Below are positions 39,853 to 48,066 of a stretch of 64,000 bases of DNA, piece after piece. The stretch is taken from assembly GCA_026645415.1 (NCBI GenBank), contig JAPEVH010000069.1:30028-94027 (forward strand), in the 5' to 3' direction. Source of the stretch: Candidatus Electronema sp. (GTDB lineage: Bacteria; Desulfobacterota; Desulfobulbia; Desulfobulbales; Desulfobulbaceae). The notes below the pieces were generated by a model. The model saw only the letters and a list, made by a program, of their open reading frames with translations. It was not told the DNA's origin and ran no database searches. The position numbers were made by a program, and so were the translations under genes. The first letter of the stretch is position 1. Each line of letters opens with the position of its first letter.

Positions 39853-41157
39853 ATGAGGAAAAGGAATTTGCTGACCGGAGCCGCACTTGCCCTGCTGCTA
39901 ATGCTACCAACTCTTGTTGGTGCTGCTGATGAGCCAACTGCAAAGAGTGTGCAGACCAACCTTGACTATGTCTGGACGCTGATTGCGGCGGCCTTGGTCT
40001 TCTTCATGCAGGCAGGATTCGCTTGTGTTGAAACGGGCTTCACTCGTGCCAAAAATGCAGTCAACATCATGATGAAGAACCTGATGGACTTTGCTATGGG
40101 TTCGCTCTTTTTCTGGGCCGTTGGTTTTGGTCTGATGTTTGGTGCGAGCAGCACTGGCTGGTTTGGTACAGATGGTTTTTTCCTGAGTGATTTTAAAGTT
40201 GGTGGTGATCCTTGGGTACTTGCCTTCTGGATGTTTCAGTGTGTTTTTGCTGCTACTTCTGCTACGATCGTTTCTGGAGCAATGGCAGAACGGACAAAGT
40301 TCACCAGCTATCTCATCTATAGTGCCACCCTCTGCGCGTTCATCTATCCGATTTTTGGAAGCTGGGCTTGGGGCGGTTTATTCCACGGTGGCGGTTGGCT
40401 GGAAAAGATGGGCTTTATCGACTTCGCGGGTTCTACAGTCGTCCATTCTATTGGTGGCTGGGCTTCTTTGGCAGGAGCCATTGTTATTGGCCCTCGAATC
40501 GGCAAATATGGTAAAAACGGTGAAGTAAAGGCTATTCCAGGTCATAATATCCCGATGGCTGCTTTGGGTGTGTTCATTCTCTGGATCGGCTGGTTTGGTT
40601 TTAACCCAGGTTCTACCACCGCTGGTAATACTGATACAGCGATGATCTTTGTTAATACCAACTTGGCTGCCTGTGCAGGTTGTGTAGCTGGCATGATCAC
40701 CTCGTGGATTCTCTTCAAAAAACCAGACATCGGTATGAGTCTGAATGGTGCGTTGGCTGGTCTGGTTGGTATTACAGCAGGTTGCGCTAATGTCAGCCCA
40801 ACAAGCTCAATCATCATTGGTGCAATTGCTGGTGTATTAGTTGTCTTTGCGGTCATCACCATTGACCGGATGCACATTGATGATCCAGTTGGTGCAGTTT
40901 CTGTTCACGGTGTTTGTGGTGCTTGGGGCACCTTGGCAGCAGCTCTCTTCAATATTGAGGGTATGACAGCCAAGCTCGTCACCACCCAGCTTATTGGTAT
41001 TGGGGCGGCCTTTATCTGGTCCTTCGGTTGTGCCTTTATCCTCTTTAAAGTGCTTCAAGCCACGGTTGGTCTGCGGGTTACAGAGGAAGAGGAGATCGAA
41101 GGTCTTGATTACGGCGAGCACGGCTCACATGCCTATGCGGACTTCCTGACCAAATAA
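39853..41157 (+). CDS. amtB: Ammonium transporter
   Basis: A 434-residue membrane protein with a signal peptide (LLTGAALALLLMLPTLVGAA) and eleven or so membrane spans. Motifs of AmtB include QAGFACVETGFTRAKNAVNI, FDFAGSTVVHSIGGWASLAGA-type text (DFAGSTVVHSIGGW) and WIGWFGFNPGSTT. The conserved twin-His pore is supported by VVHSIGG and VSVHGVCGAWG. It conducts ammonium into the cell and is closed by deuridylylated P-II. It is cotranscribed with glnK, followed by a strong terminator. Confidence 0.96.
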   Translation: MRKRNLLTGAALALLLMLPTLVGAADEPTAKSVQTNLDYVWTLIAAALVFFMQAGFACVETGFTRAKNAVNIMMKNLMDFAMGSLFFWAVGFGLMFGASSTGWFGTDGFFLSDFKVGGDPWVLAFWMFQCVFAATSATIVSGAMAERTKFTSYLIYSATLCAFIYPIFGSWAWGGLFHGGGWLEKMGFIDFAGSTVVHSIGGWASLAGAIVIGPRIGKYGKNGEVKAIPGHNIPMAALGVFILWIGWFGFNPGSTTAGNTDTAMIFVNTNLAACAGCVAGMITSWILFKKPDIGMSLNGALAGLVGITAGCANVSPTSSIIIGAIAGVLVVFAVITIDRMHIDDPVGAVSVHGVCGAWGTLAAALFNIEGMTAKLVTTQLIGIGAAFIWSFGCAFILFKVLQATVGLRVTEEEEIEGLDYGEHGSHAYADFLTK

Positions 41158-41181
41158 AAGCACGTCAAGAACCTGTTCTCC

Positions 41182-41220
41182 AAGCGGAGACGGACTCTCA
41201 GAGTCTGTCTCCGCTTTTTT
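41182..41220 (+). terminator. Terminator after amtB
   Basis: A 16-bp stem AAGCGGAGACGGACTC / GAGTCTGTCTCCGCTT with a three-base loop is followed by TTTTTT. One G-T pair lies in the stem. Confidence 0.9.
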
Positions 41221-41230
41221 GTTGTACTCA

Positions 41231-43651
41231 TCACGGCTCTCCACAATTCAATTCCTCTCCGTTTGTTAGGCAAGTTATTGTTCCTTGTTGTCGCGTAATC
41301 CAAACGGGAATATTCTTCTGCTGCCAAAGGTTGAGATTGACTGCGGCAGGAAAATATTTCTGTCGGGCTGATCTGCCAGCGGAAACCACGATCAGCCTTG
41401 GTTTGACCGCTGCTAGCAACTCTGGGCTGTTTGAAGTGCTGCTCCCATGATGGGCGGCAAGGAGGACATCCGCCCGTAGATCCACGTCCTGCTGAACAAG
41501 CCTTGCCTCGCTCTGCTTGCCAATATCACCCGGCAGAAGAAAAGCCCGGCTGCCATGCTGATAACGCAGCACCAAAGAAGCATCGTTGACATCCCGCCCC
41601 GGCAGGCTGCCAGTGAGCAGGGTCAGGGCAAAGTCTTTACCTTGAGCGAGCTTACAACCGCTTTTAGGGATCAGGACGCTCATGCCCTGTTCTTGGGCCT
41701 GATCAAGTATCTGTTGATACGTACCTTCCCGATACGTATCACCGTTAATCCACAGGGTTTTCGGTCTGAAATGACGGAGGATAAAATCCATGCCATTGAA
41801 ATGATCACTATGTGGATGGCTAATCAGAGCCTGATCAAGCCGCCATACCCGCTGGCTCCACAGATACGGCCCAATAACCTGTTCGCCAATCTTGTCCACA
41901 GTGCTGCCACCATCCGCGAGAATGCGCGTTCCGTCCGGCAGATGAAGAAACACAGATGAGCCTTGGCCAATATCTAAGACAGTGACTTGGCTTTGCGGTG
42001 ATTTTTCTGGGAGCCAGAGTCCCCACGTGAAATGACAAACAAGGAGAACAGCACCGAGCAACGCGGTTTTCCGATAGCGCAGGCTCCAAAGGAGAAGCAA
42101 GAGTTCGTAAAGAACAATTTCCAAGAGACTCGGTGAAATTGTCCAAACAGAAGCCCAAGGCAGCGCGGCTCCTTGCGCAACACACCATTGTCCAGCAGTA
42201 AGAGCAATGCCACCAATGTGCAGCAATTGTATGGCAAGAGCAGGAGAGATAAAGATACAGGGCAGAGCAGCCAAACCCCAAGGCAAGGCCCAGAAGCACA
42301 GCAGCGGCTCGATCAGCAGATTCATTACCGGGCCGATTAGCGAGAACCGGTGGAAATAAAAGAGCATGAATGGCAGCGTACCCAGCGTTGCCGCAACAGA
42401 GACCATGATTGGCGGCCTGAGCCAGCGGCAAAGCAAGGAGCTTTGTTCTTTTGCCTTCGACGGCAGAATCTGCGGTAGAAAAAGAATCAGTGCGGCTACT
42501 GCACTAAAGGAAAGCTGAAAGGAAACTGTGAACAGGGCAAGTGGGTTGAGAGCTAAAACCAAGAGTACCGCCGCAGCCAGCAGGTGGAGCAGGTTATGCT
42601 GGCGACGGAGCAGCACCGCCATAAGCAGAATTGCAGCCATGATCAGCGCCCGCAGAACTGGCGTATTCATTCCAGCAAGCAAGGCATAGACAAAAAGCAG
42701 CGGCAGGCTACCGAGCAGCGCAAGACTGGGCACATGGCTATGCAACAGCAACCAGCGAGAACGCCCTAAGAGCCAACGGAGCAACCCCGCAATGAGCAAG
42801 GTAAGTAGGCCAATATGCAGGCCGGAAATTGCCAAAATATGCATGGTGCCTGTGGCCTTAAACCGCTCTAACAGCTCTGGCCGCACGCCAGCCCGGCTTC
42901 CAATGAGGAGGGCTTCATACACGCCTGCCAGATCAGGGGTAAGCTGCTGCCGGAGAAAAAGACTAATTTGTCGCCGAAGCTGCTCTGGGACGTACCATAA
43001 ACCATGCCAGTTCGTTTGTGTTTGCTCCTTGATCGTCAGCACATCTTGTCGCGCACTGATCCTGCCACTCAAATAGATATTTTTTCCGGCGAGATAAGTG
43101 GCATAGTCAAAGGCACCGGGAGTCTTAAAGCGATGCGGCGGACCGATTGAGGCCAGCAGCATCAGGGTCGAGCCGGGGAGCAGATCATCTGCTCGGCCTG
43201 ACAGCGAGAGCCGCACCTTACCGCGCACCGGCTGCCAGTGTTGGCCAAGCCGCACTTCTTCAGCATCTAAGGTAAAGCGCGAAATAGGTTCTTCTTTCTG
43301 CGCAGTATTTGTTTCAACCATACCCGCAAGGGTGCCGACCAGCGTTACCTGTGTCTGTTCATGAATCAGGGCGGCAAGTTGTCCCGTAGTTTGTGGCACG
43401 TTAAGCTGCTGGACAACATGCAGGTTGCCAATAAGAACAAAGAGCGGCAAACTGAGGAAGAGAGCGGCCTGTTTCCGTCTCAGAAAGAAGGAAAGGGCGA
43501 TGAGAAGAAGCAGAGATAGAGTTGCGGATTCAACAAGAAGCGGCTGAAAGCGTCCCGCGAGAATGCCGAAGATAAAACAGAGGGTGACTGGTAAGAGAAT
43601 ATTGCCTTCGCACCAGCACAGGGCAAGATGTATTTTTGCTTTTATCAACAA
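41231..43651 (-). CDS. comEC: DNA internalization-related competence protein ComEC/Rec2
   Basis: This polytopic protein has an N-terminal hydrophobic pair (LLPVTLCFIFGILAGRF), an OB/DUF4131-like region (about 80-200), the competence domain with membrane segments (FKATGTMHILAISGLHIGLLTLLI is its signature), and a C-terminal metallo-beta-lactamase-like domain with SHPHSDHFNG and LLAAHHGSSTS. ComEC forms the channel for imported single-stranded DNA. The frame stays open to 43762 across the end of modC; that extension has no support, and I place the start at TTG 43651, which lies after the modC stop, though no good ribosome-binding site is visible. Start confidence is low; the identity is firm. 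Confidence 0.9.
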   Translation of the reverse strand: MLIKAKIHLALCWCEGNILLPVTLCFIFGILAGRFQPLLVESATLSLLLLIALSFFLRRKQAALFLSLPLFVLIGNLHVVQQLNVPQTTGQLAALIHEQTQVTLVGTLAGMVETNTAQKEEPISRFTLDAEEVRLGQHWQPVRGKVRLSLSGRADDLLPGSTLMLLASIGPPHRFKTPGAFDYATYLAGKNIYLSGRISARQDVLTIKEQTQTNWHGLWYVPEQLRRQISLFLRQQLTPDLAGVYEALLIGSRAGVRPELLERFKATGTMHILAISGLHIGLLTLLIAGLLRWLLGRSRWLLLHSHVPSLALLGSLPLLFVYALLAGMNTPVLRALIMAAILLMAVLLRRQHNLLHLLAAAVLLVLALNPLALFTVSFQLSFSAVAALILFLPQILPSKAKEQSSLLCRWLRPPIMVSVAATLGTLPFMLFYFHRFSLIGPVMNLLIEPLLCFWALPWGLAALPCIFISPALAIQLLHIGGIALTAGQWCVAQGAALPWASVWTISPSLLEIVLYELLLLLWSLRYRKTALLGAVLLVCHFTWGLWLPEKSPQSQVTVLDIGQGSSVFLHLPDGTRILADGGSTVDKIGEQVIGPYLWSQRVWRLDQALISHPHSDHFNGMDFILRHFRPKTLWINGDTYREGTYQQILDQAQEQGMSVLIPKSGCKLAQGKDFALTLLTGSLPGRDVNDASLVLRYQHGSRAFLLPGDIGKQSEARLVQQDVDLRADVLLAAHHGSSTSNSPELLAAVKPRLIVVSAGRSARQKYFPAAVNLNLWQQKNIPVWITRQQGTITCLTNGEELNCGEP

Positions 43652-43670
43652 AGAGCTTGCTGGTGCTTGT

Positions 43671-44726
43671 TCAATACAAACGCCGAAACGCCGAAGCCTT
43701 GAACACGGCCACCACCTCGCTGCCGGGCTTAATGTCCATCTCCTCCACTGACTGCGGCACAATTTCTACGATCAACGAATTGCCTTGGCAGTCCAGCTCC
43801 ACGCCGGTCAGCCATTCGGTTGAATAAGTTTTTCGGACAATGCAGGGCAACATGTTGCGGGCGCTGGTTGCCTCTGGATGTTTTTTGAAAAGGAGAATGT
43901 CGCGACTATTGAGGGCAAACTGTCCAGCGGCGACATTACCCGTTTTGACGACAATCAGCGGCACTTCGCCCCAGCGGTATTGCAGTAATCTGCCCAAGTC
44001 CTCTGGCGAATCCAGATCGAGCAAATTAACATAGCCGCGCCCACTGCTACTGAGGCTGCTGCGGGCCAGTTCCTCAGTAGTCATTTGCTGGGTTGCCAAA
44101 CCACGCTCTAGCACCAACACTTCTTCGGTCATCATGCGCAGCTCTTGCAAACTGTGGCTGATGAAGAGCATCGGAATGGAGAATTCTGCAAAGACGTTGC
44201 GAAGATAAGGAATGATCTGATACTTGAGCTGGCCATCCAAGCCAGAAAGCGGCTCATCAAGCAGAATAAGCTGTGGGCAGGCAAGCACAGTCCGGCCCAA
44301 GGCCACTCGCTGTTTTTCGCCGCCCGAAAGCCGGGCCACGCTCCGACCTAGCAGCTCTTCGATCCGTAAGACATGAATGAGCTGCTCAAAATTAATCGTC
44401 CGCTGCTGTGGTGGGAGACGGTTTAAGCCATAGAGCAGATTCTTCCGTACACTGAGATGAGGAAAGAGGCAGGCATTCTGAAAGACCACGCCGATGCGAC
44501 GAATTTCAGGGCGTAGATTGATCTTCTCCTGCCGGGCAAAGAGTGTCTGGCCGTTTAAGCGAATAAAGCCACTATCTGGCTCCAGCAGGCCAGCAAGCAT
44601 ATACATGAGCGTTGATTTGCCGCTGCCTGATGGCCCGAAGACCCCGCATTTAGTCGAGCGGAGCGTGAACGCTGCGTGGACACTAAAATCAGCAAAGTTT
44701 TTTTCAACGTCAACTTCGAGGAGCAT
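43671..44726 (-). CDS. modC: Molybdate ABC transporter ATP-binding protein
   Basis: An ABC ATPase with Walker A GPSGSGKSTLMYML (residues 31 onward), Q-loop VVFQNACLFPHLS, signature LSGGEKQRVALGR, and Walker B LILLDEPLSGLDG, followed by a TOBE/Mop-like domain (VRKTYSTEWLTGVELDCQGN) that binds molybdate. It powers molybdate import with ModB. The frame opens at 44735 (MTVMLLEV), but the first nine bases derive from the insertion next to it; the original start is the ATG at 44726 (MLLEVDVEKN), as shown by the duplicate left at 45579-45609. It no longer directly follows modB because of the 882-bp insertion, and its own ribosome-binding site was replaced. Confidence 0.92.
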   Translation of the reverse strand: MLLEVDVEKNFADFSVHAAFTLRSTKCGVFGPSGSGKSTLMYMLAGLLEPDSGFIRLNGQTLFARQEKINLRPEIRRIGVVFQNACLFPHLSVRKNLLYGLNRLPPQQRTINFEQLIHVLRIEELLGRSVARLSGGEKQRVALGRTVLACPQLILLDEPLSGLDGQLKYQIIPYLRNVFAEFSIPMLFISHSLQELRMMTEEVLVLERGLATQQMTTEELARSSLSSSGRGYVNLLDLDSPEDLGRLLQYRWGEVPLIVVKTGNVAAGQFALNSRDILLFKKHPEATSARNMLPCIVRKTYSTEWLTGVELDCQGNSLIVEIVPQSVEEMDIKPGSEVVAVFKASAFRRLY

Positions 44727-44727
44727 G
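44697..44727. repeat. 31-bp direct repeat, copy at modC 5' end
   Basis: A run of seven T after a G, then CAACGTCAACTTCGAGGAGC and ATG, is identical here and at 45579-45609. On the minus strand this is the first codons of modC. The repeats bound the hicAB insertion. Confidence 0.9.
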
Positions 44728-44862
44728 ACCGTCAATGCCCTTTATACCAGCACAGATGGTAGGATGAGGAAGGAAAACCGATTGCCATTATTCTGTATCC
44801 AAAAGATTGTTGCAATATGAGCACAATCTATTGAAATGCTGTTCATCAAGTCACCTCGTTGA

Positions 44863-45222
44863 TCAATCAGAGCTTCTACATGGCGAATGCGTCAGCAGAT
44901 ACTGTTCCAACGCCTCTGTAACAACCTTGTTCAGGTTCGAGCCGCACTCCAGCGCATACATTGCAGCCCTGCGATGGAGGTCGCAGCCTGTCCGCACATT
45001 GAAACTTCCCTTGAAAGGCCGCTCTGCCTCCAAACCTTCTGCCGCGCAAAGGGCCAGATAATCATCAACCGCCTCCTGAAATGCCTGCCGCAGCCCGGTA
45101 ACATCCATGCCTTCATAATTGACCAGTGCTTTGATATATTCCAGCTTTCCGTAAAAGACCTGATCGTCGTCACTGTAATGCACGGAACCCAAATATCCTT
45201 TATAACTCATCATATCTTTCAT
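44863..45222 (-). CDS. hicB: HicB-family antitoxin
   Basis: A 119-residue protein. The N-terminal half MSYKGYLGSVHYSDDDQVFYGKLE is the HicB fold; GMDVTGLRQAFQEAVDDYLALC follows. The C-terminal helix-rich RTGCDLHRRAAMYALECG...VTEALEQYL is a ribbon-helix-helix-type DNA-binding end. HicB neutralises HicA mRNA interferase and autoregulates the operon. Its ATG overlaps the hicA TGA stop (ATGA), the usual coupled arrangement, with hicA first. The antitoxin is intact, whereas hicA is not. Confidence 0.88.
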   Translation of the reverse strand: MKDMMSYKGYLGSVHYSDDDQVFYGKLEYIKALVNYEGMDVTGLRQAFQEAVDDYLALCAAEGLEAERPFKGSFNVRTGCDLHRRAAMYALECGSNLNKVVTEALEQYLLTHSPCRSSD

Positions 45223-45473
45223 AGCAGCCCTTCCTTACGCAAAGTTTCTATGACCTGATCTGTCGCGTATTTTTTGACGACATTCTGAGGATGCGGTTTA
45301 TGCAGTGTGATGACTGAACCGGATTCATGGACAAAACATCTTCGTCAGCCTCCGGTTTTGCCTTTTTTGGCTTCCCGGTATCCCAGATGCTGCAACAGAG
45401 CGGTCAGTTCATCCCAAGTAATATCTCTGTTGCGATCCAGTAATTGCGCTGCCAATTTTTCTTTTCGACTCAA
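45219..45473 (-). pseudogene. hicA: hicA toxin gene with an in-frame TGA
   Basis: From a TTG at 45473, after AGGAG with a short spacer, the frame reads MSRKEKLAAQLLDRNRDI, then TWDELTALLQHLGYREAKKG and KTGG, then a TGA (complement of 45345-45347), then RRCFVHESGSVITLHKPHPQ, and ends IETLRKEGLL. Together the two parts make a normal 84-residue HicA, with the IxLHKPHP motif holding the catalytic His. The TGA stands where HicA proteins usually have Ser (KTGGSR), a single base from TCA. The toxin is probably inactivated by a nonsense mutation, leaving hicB intact. A sequencing error or read-through cannot be excluded. Confidence 0.75.
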
Positions 45474-45578
45474 CCTATTCTCCTATTGACGCAGTGCAAT
45501 TGTAGAGGCATTTTCGCTGAATCGCAACTGTATTCAGTCGCAAACAGATTGACCAACAAACGTCGTTGATGGAGTGTT

Positions 45579-45609
45579 GTTTTTTTCAACGTCAACTTCG
45601 AGGAGCATG
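45579..45609. repeat. 31-bp direct repeat, copy after modB
   Basis: Exact match of 44697-44727. It contains the modC start ATG (complement of 45606-45608) and nine codons, then diverges, so it is a relic of the original modB-modC junction. Confidence 0.9.
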
Positions 45610-45610
45610 G

Positions 45611-46291
45611 CTATCTCCGCGCCAAGCTGCGATTGGCAGCCTCACCGATGAGCAGGACAAAGAAGGACAGGGCCACCGAAACAAGGCAGAGAGATAGAGC
45701 CATGCTATCGCCGCCTGGTGTGCTGGTGTATTCATAAATGGCGAGCGGGATGGTGCGGGTAAGGCCGGGGATATTGCCTGCGAGAATGATGGTTGCTCCA
45801 AACTCGCCCAGACTGCGGGCAAACATCAGGGTCATGCCTGCCAACACCGCCCTGCTGCACAGTGGAATGGTGATGGTAAAGAGCGTGTCCCACCAGCCTG
45901 CGCCAAGCGTCCGGGCCGCCTGCATATACTGCTTGTCAATGCCTTCCATGCCCACCCGGATGGCCCGAACGAGGAGTGGAAAACCAACCACCGCAGAGGC
46001 AATGATTGCCCCGCGCAGAGTAAAGATGATGCGAATGTCAAAGTAACCGAGTAATTGGCCAAGCCAGCTTTTCCGGCCCAAGAGGAGCAGAAGTAAGTAA
46101 CCCGTAACGACCGGCGGCAGGACCAGCGGCAGATTGATCAGACCTTCCAAAATGGCCTTGCAGCGCATCTTCGTTAAAGCAAGCAAATAGGCCGCCGCAA
46201 AGCCTATTGGCAGGGCCAGCAGAGTAGCTGCGGTCGCCACTTGCAAGGAGAGTTTGACCGCAAGGATATCTTCAGGAGAGAGGGTGAGCAT
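45611..46291 (-). CDS. modB: Molybdate ABC transporter permease
   Basis: The 226-residue membrane protein has LPIGFAAAYLLALTKMRC, LPLVLPPVVTGYLLLLLLGR, and the permease EAA loop AARTLGAGWWDTLFTITIPLCSRAVLAG, followed by LGEFGATIILAGNIPG, typical of ModB. It transports molybdate with ModC. No modA (binding protein) lies adjacent in the window; the gene upstream is an FN3 protein on the same strand. The stop is followed after two bases by the relic modC start. Length matches the family (about 225). Confidence 0.95.
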   Translation of the reverse strand: MLTLSPEDILAVKLSLQVATAATLLALPIGFAAAYLLALTKMRCKAILEGLINLPLVLPPVVTGYLLLLLLGRKSWLGQLLGYFDIRIIFTLRGAIIASAVVGFPLLVRAIRVGMEGIDKQYMQAARTLGAGWWDTLFTITIPLCSRAVLAGMTLMFARSLGEFGATIILAGNIPGLTRTIPLAIYEYTSTPGGDSMALSLCLVSVALSFFVLLIGEAANRSLARR

Positions 46292-46417
46292 GAATTGATC
46301 CTTGGTAAGAGCAGACTTTCGCGTCTGCCCTTAAACTGCATACAAAGCGTTCGCGCTGGATAATAGCCTTAGTTCTGTGCATATACAGCGCATATACTTT
46401 GGCATTCAGAGTGCTTT

Positions 46418-47026
46418 CTACAGCACCGCCGTAACCGTGTTGCTCGGCAGTCCCTCACCAGTAGCATTTTCCGAGATGATGCGGAATTCGATCTGCACTC
46501 CATGAGGTATATCGATCAGCTCAATCTTGGTCGAAGTGGCTGTACCTTTTAAGGCCCATTCGCTCACCGGGACAACCGTCCGCATCTCTGCTCGATAAAA
46601 GGCGACTTTGCCGCCAGTCTTTGGCTTTTTCCAATCCAATCGCACCCCGCCGGCATCCTCTTTGGCAATTTGCAAGGCAAGCGGCTGGCCCGGCAGAGCA
46701 AGCGGTTCTGGCTCCGCTCTCGGCCCCCAGCCAATCAGCCCAAGATCAGCCGGGCTTTTCGCAGTGAACTCAGCATAGGAAATGTTGTCCTTCATGGCGG
46801 CAGTTAAGGCGGCAAAAGCGGCATTCTTTGCCTCAGTAGCTGCCTTCGCTGCGGCCTGAGCCGCAATCTGCGCATCATAAGCGGCAGCAGCAGCGTTACG
46901 CAGGGCTTCTAAATCATCTGCGGCGACTGGAGGCGAGGGAAAAACAGTGTCGTTGTCCTTAAAACCTACCACCATGCTCTCAGAAAGGGTCAGGATATGG
47001 GATGTGTCGAGCGGAAATTGAGCCAT
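46418..47026 (-). CDS. Ala-rich protein with C-terminal fibronectin type III domain
   Basis: The 202-residue protein has no signal peptide. Residues about 40-75 are an Ala-rich helix (AAAAAYDAQIAAQAAAKAAT), followed by a linker and a C-terminal FN3 domain (VRLDWKKPKTGGKVAFYRAEMR ... IEFRIISENATGEGLPSNTVTAVL). FN3 domains are binding modules; here the context gives no partner. The pattern of N-terminal helix plus FN3 is seen in proteins of Desulfobulbales as paralogues. No enzyme motif is seen. Confidence 0.75.
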   Translation of the reverse strand: MAQFPLDTSHILTLSESMVVGFKDNDTVFPSPPVAADDLEALRNAAAAAYDAQIAAQAAAKAATEAKNAAFAALTAAMKDNISYAEFTAKSPADLGLIGWGPRAEPEPLALPGQPLALQIAKEDAGGVRLDWKKPKTGGKVAFYRAEMRTVVPVSEWALKGTATSTKIELIDIPHGVQIEFRIISENATGEGLPSNTVTAVL

Positions 47027-47500
47027 TTTAAACCTCCATTGAACGTGATTGATTGCAGACAGGACTTGATCTGTTCTTCCTCAAGCCTTATCTGTGACAG
47101 ATAAGAAACAATGTATTGCAAACAGAGCATAAGCTATGCTTCCTCAAGTCCAATCTGTGACGCATCAGGCTTGAGGAGAAGCGGCTTGTATTTGATGCAA
47201 GGCAGGTAAGGCTTGATCTGGCCAAGATGAAATTTGATACTGGCCTGATCAAACCGCAAGAGCTGCTGCTCAAACCAGCCGGACAGACACTTGAGACTCC
47301 GGCCTTGTTCTTCTTCTGCAATGTGCTGCTGTTGCGACTGAATGTCAACAGTTTTTGTATTGTTTTTTATGGTCAGGCAGCTTTGTTTTAGGTAATCTGC
47401 CCGAAGATCAGCTTGTTCCTGCCTGCACAAGAGCATTCTGCTGCTGTGCAGATATTTTTGTGGCCTCAGCGAATGGCTTCTTTAACAAGGAGAACACACA
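47027..47500. other. Intergenic region with an imperfect direct repeat
   Basis: About 474 bp before the antitoxin gene. CTTCCTCAAG followed by a pyrimidine-rich gap and ATCTGTGAC occurs at about 47080-47100 and 47141-47162. A minus-strand 100-residue frame (47134-47436) fills most of the rest. I see no promoter that can be named. Confidence 0.4.
47134..47436 (-). CDS. Hypothetical 100-residue protein (weak)
   Basis: The frame begins MLLCRQEQADLRADYLKQSC and ends LLLKPDASQIGLEEA. Composition is plausible for a soluble helical protein, but no ribosome-binding site or relative is recognised. Confidence 0.25.
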   Translation of the reverse strand: MLLCRQEQADLRADYLKQSCLTIKNNTKTVDIQSQQQHIAEEEQGRSLKCLSGWFEQQLLRFDQASIKFHLGQIKPYLPCIKYKPLLLKPDASQIGLEEA

Positions 47501-47728
47501 ATGAAATCAACAAATAAAATCAGCGCGCCTGAAGCATTTTACCGTCTTTTTCAAGCTCTGCCCGCCAAAGAGCGGTTTGCCGCTGCCCGCTATATTTTGG
47601 AAGATGAGGAAATACGGCAGCATTTCAAGTTGCCGAATGAGATGACGCTGGCGGCATTTGCAGAGGACAAGGAAGAGATGCCGGTCTTTACCTCAATGGA
47701 TGCGTTGCGGGAGGATTTGCTGAAATGA
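47501..47728 (+). CDS. RelB-like antitoxin
   Basis: A 75-residue protein: ISAPEAFYRLFQALPAKERFAAARYIL then DEEIRQHFKLPNEMTLAAFAED, acidic toward the C-terminus (EEMPVFTSMDALREDLLK). The helical N-terminus and toxin-wrapping C-terminus are typical of the antitoxins paired with YafQ/RelE toxins. Its last codons overlap the toxin gene by four bases (ATGA), the common toxin-antitoxin arrangement. AAGGAG precedes the ATG. Confidence 0.78.
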   Translation: MKSTNKISAPEAFYRLFQALPAKERFAAARYILEDEEIRQHFKLPNEMTLAAFAEDKEEMPVFTSMDALREDLLK

Positions 47729-47997
47729 AACACTCCATCCGCCATTCCACGCAATTTAAAAAAGATGTCAAGCAGATGGAACGAGGCGGCAAGGATCTTG
47801 AAAAACTGCTTTTGGTTGTCAGCAAACTTGCCGACGGTGAGCCATTGCCAAAAAAATACTGCGATCATCCGCTGAAAGGCGGATTCAAAGGCAAGAGGGA
47901 CTGTCATATTGAAGATGATTGGCTGCTGATCTATGCCATTGAGGACAATGAGCTAATTCTTTATCGGACAGGAACACACGCGCAGCTTTTTCGATAG
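47725..47997 (+). CDS. YafQ-family mRNA interferase toxin
   Basis: The 90-residue RelE/YafQ-type protein contains STQFKKDVKQMERGGKDLEKL, the core DHPLKGGFKGKRDCHIEDDWLLIY and ELILYRTGTHAQLF. The YafQ signature CHI.DDWLLIY and the basic Lys/Arg patch are intact, with catalytic candidates His (CHI) and Asp (DDW). The toxin would cleave mRNA on the ribosome, in-frame with codons. It is intact, unlike hicA in the same region, and is paired with the antitoxin by an ATGA overlap. Confidence 0.88.
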   Translation: MKHSIRHSTQFKKDVKQMERGGKDLEKLLLVVSKLADGEPLPKKYCDHPLKGGFKGKRDCHIEDDWLLIYAIEDNELILYRTGTHAQLFR

Positions 47998-48066
47998 CAA
48001 GAAAAAGTGCAAGATGTGATTGCCTGCTGCCAGTTCCGGTAAACAGCGGAGTAAAAGGAGCATTGC

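Larger units (their letters stand above)
44728..45609. mobile_element. 882-bp insertion splitting modB and modC and carrying hicAB
   Basis: The segment is bounded by the 31-bp direct repeat (44697-44727 and 45579-45609). It carries hicB and a broken hicA on the minus strand and no transposase. The copy at 45579-45609 directly follows the modB stop and contains an unused ATG plus the first codons of modC, which shows that modC originally began two bases after modB. The event is best described as a duplication-linked insertion; the mechanism is unknown. Confidence 0.65.

Noticed and set aside
45345..45347. TGA in hicA as selenocysteine codon
   Set aside because: HicA has Ser rather than Cys at this position and no SECIS-like hairpin is evident; a nonsense mutation is simpler.
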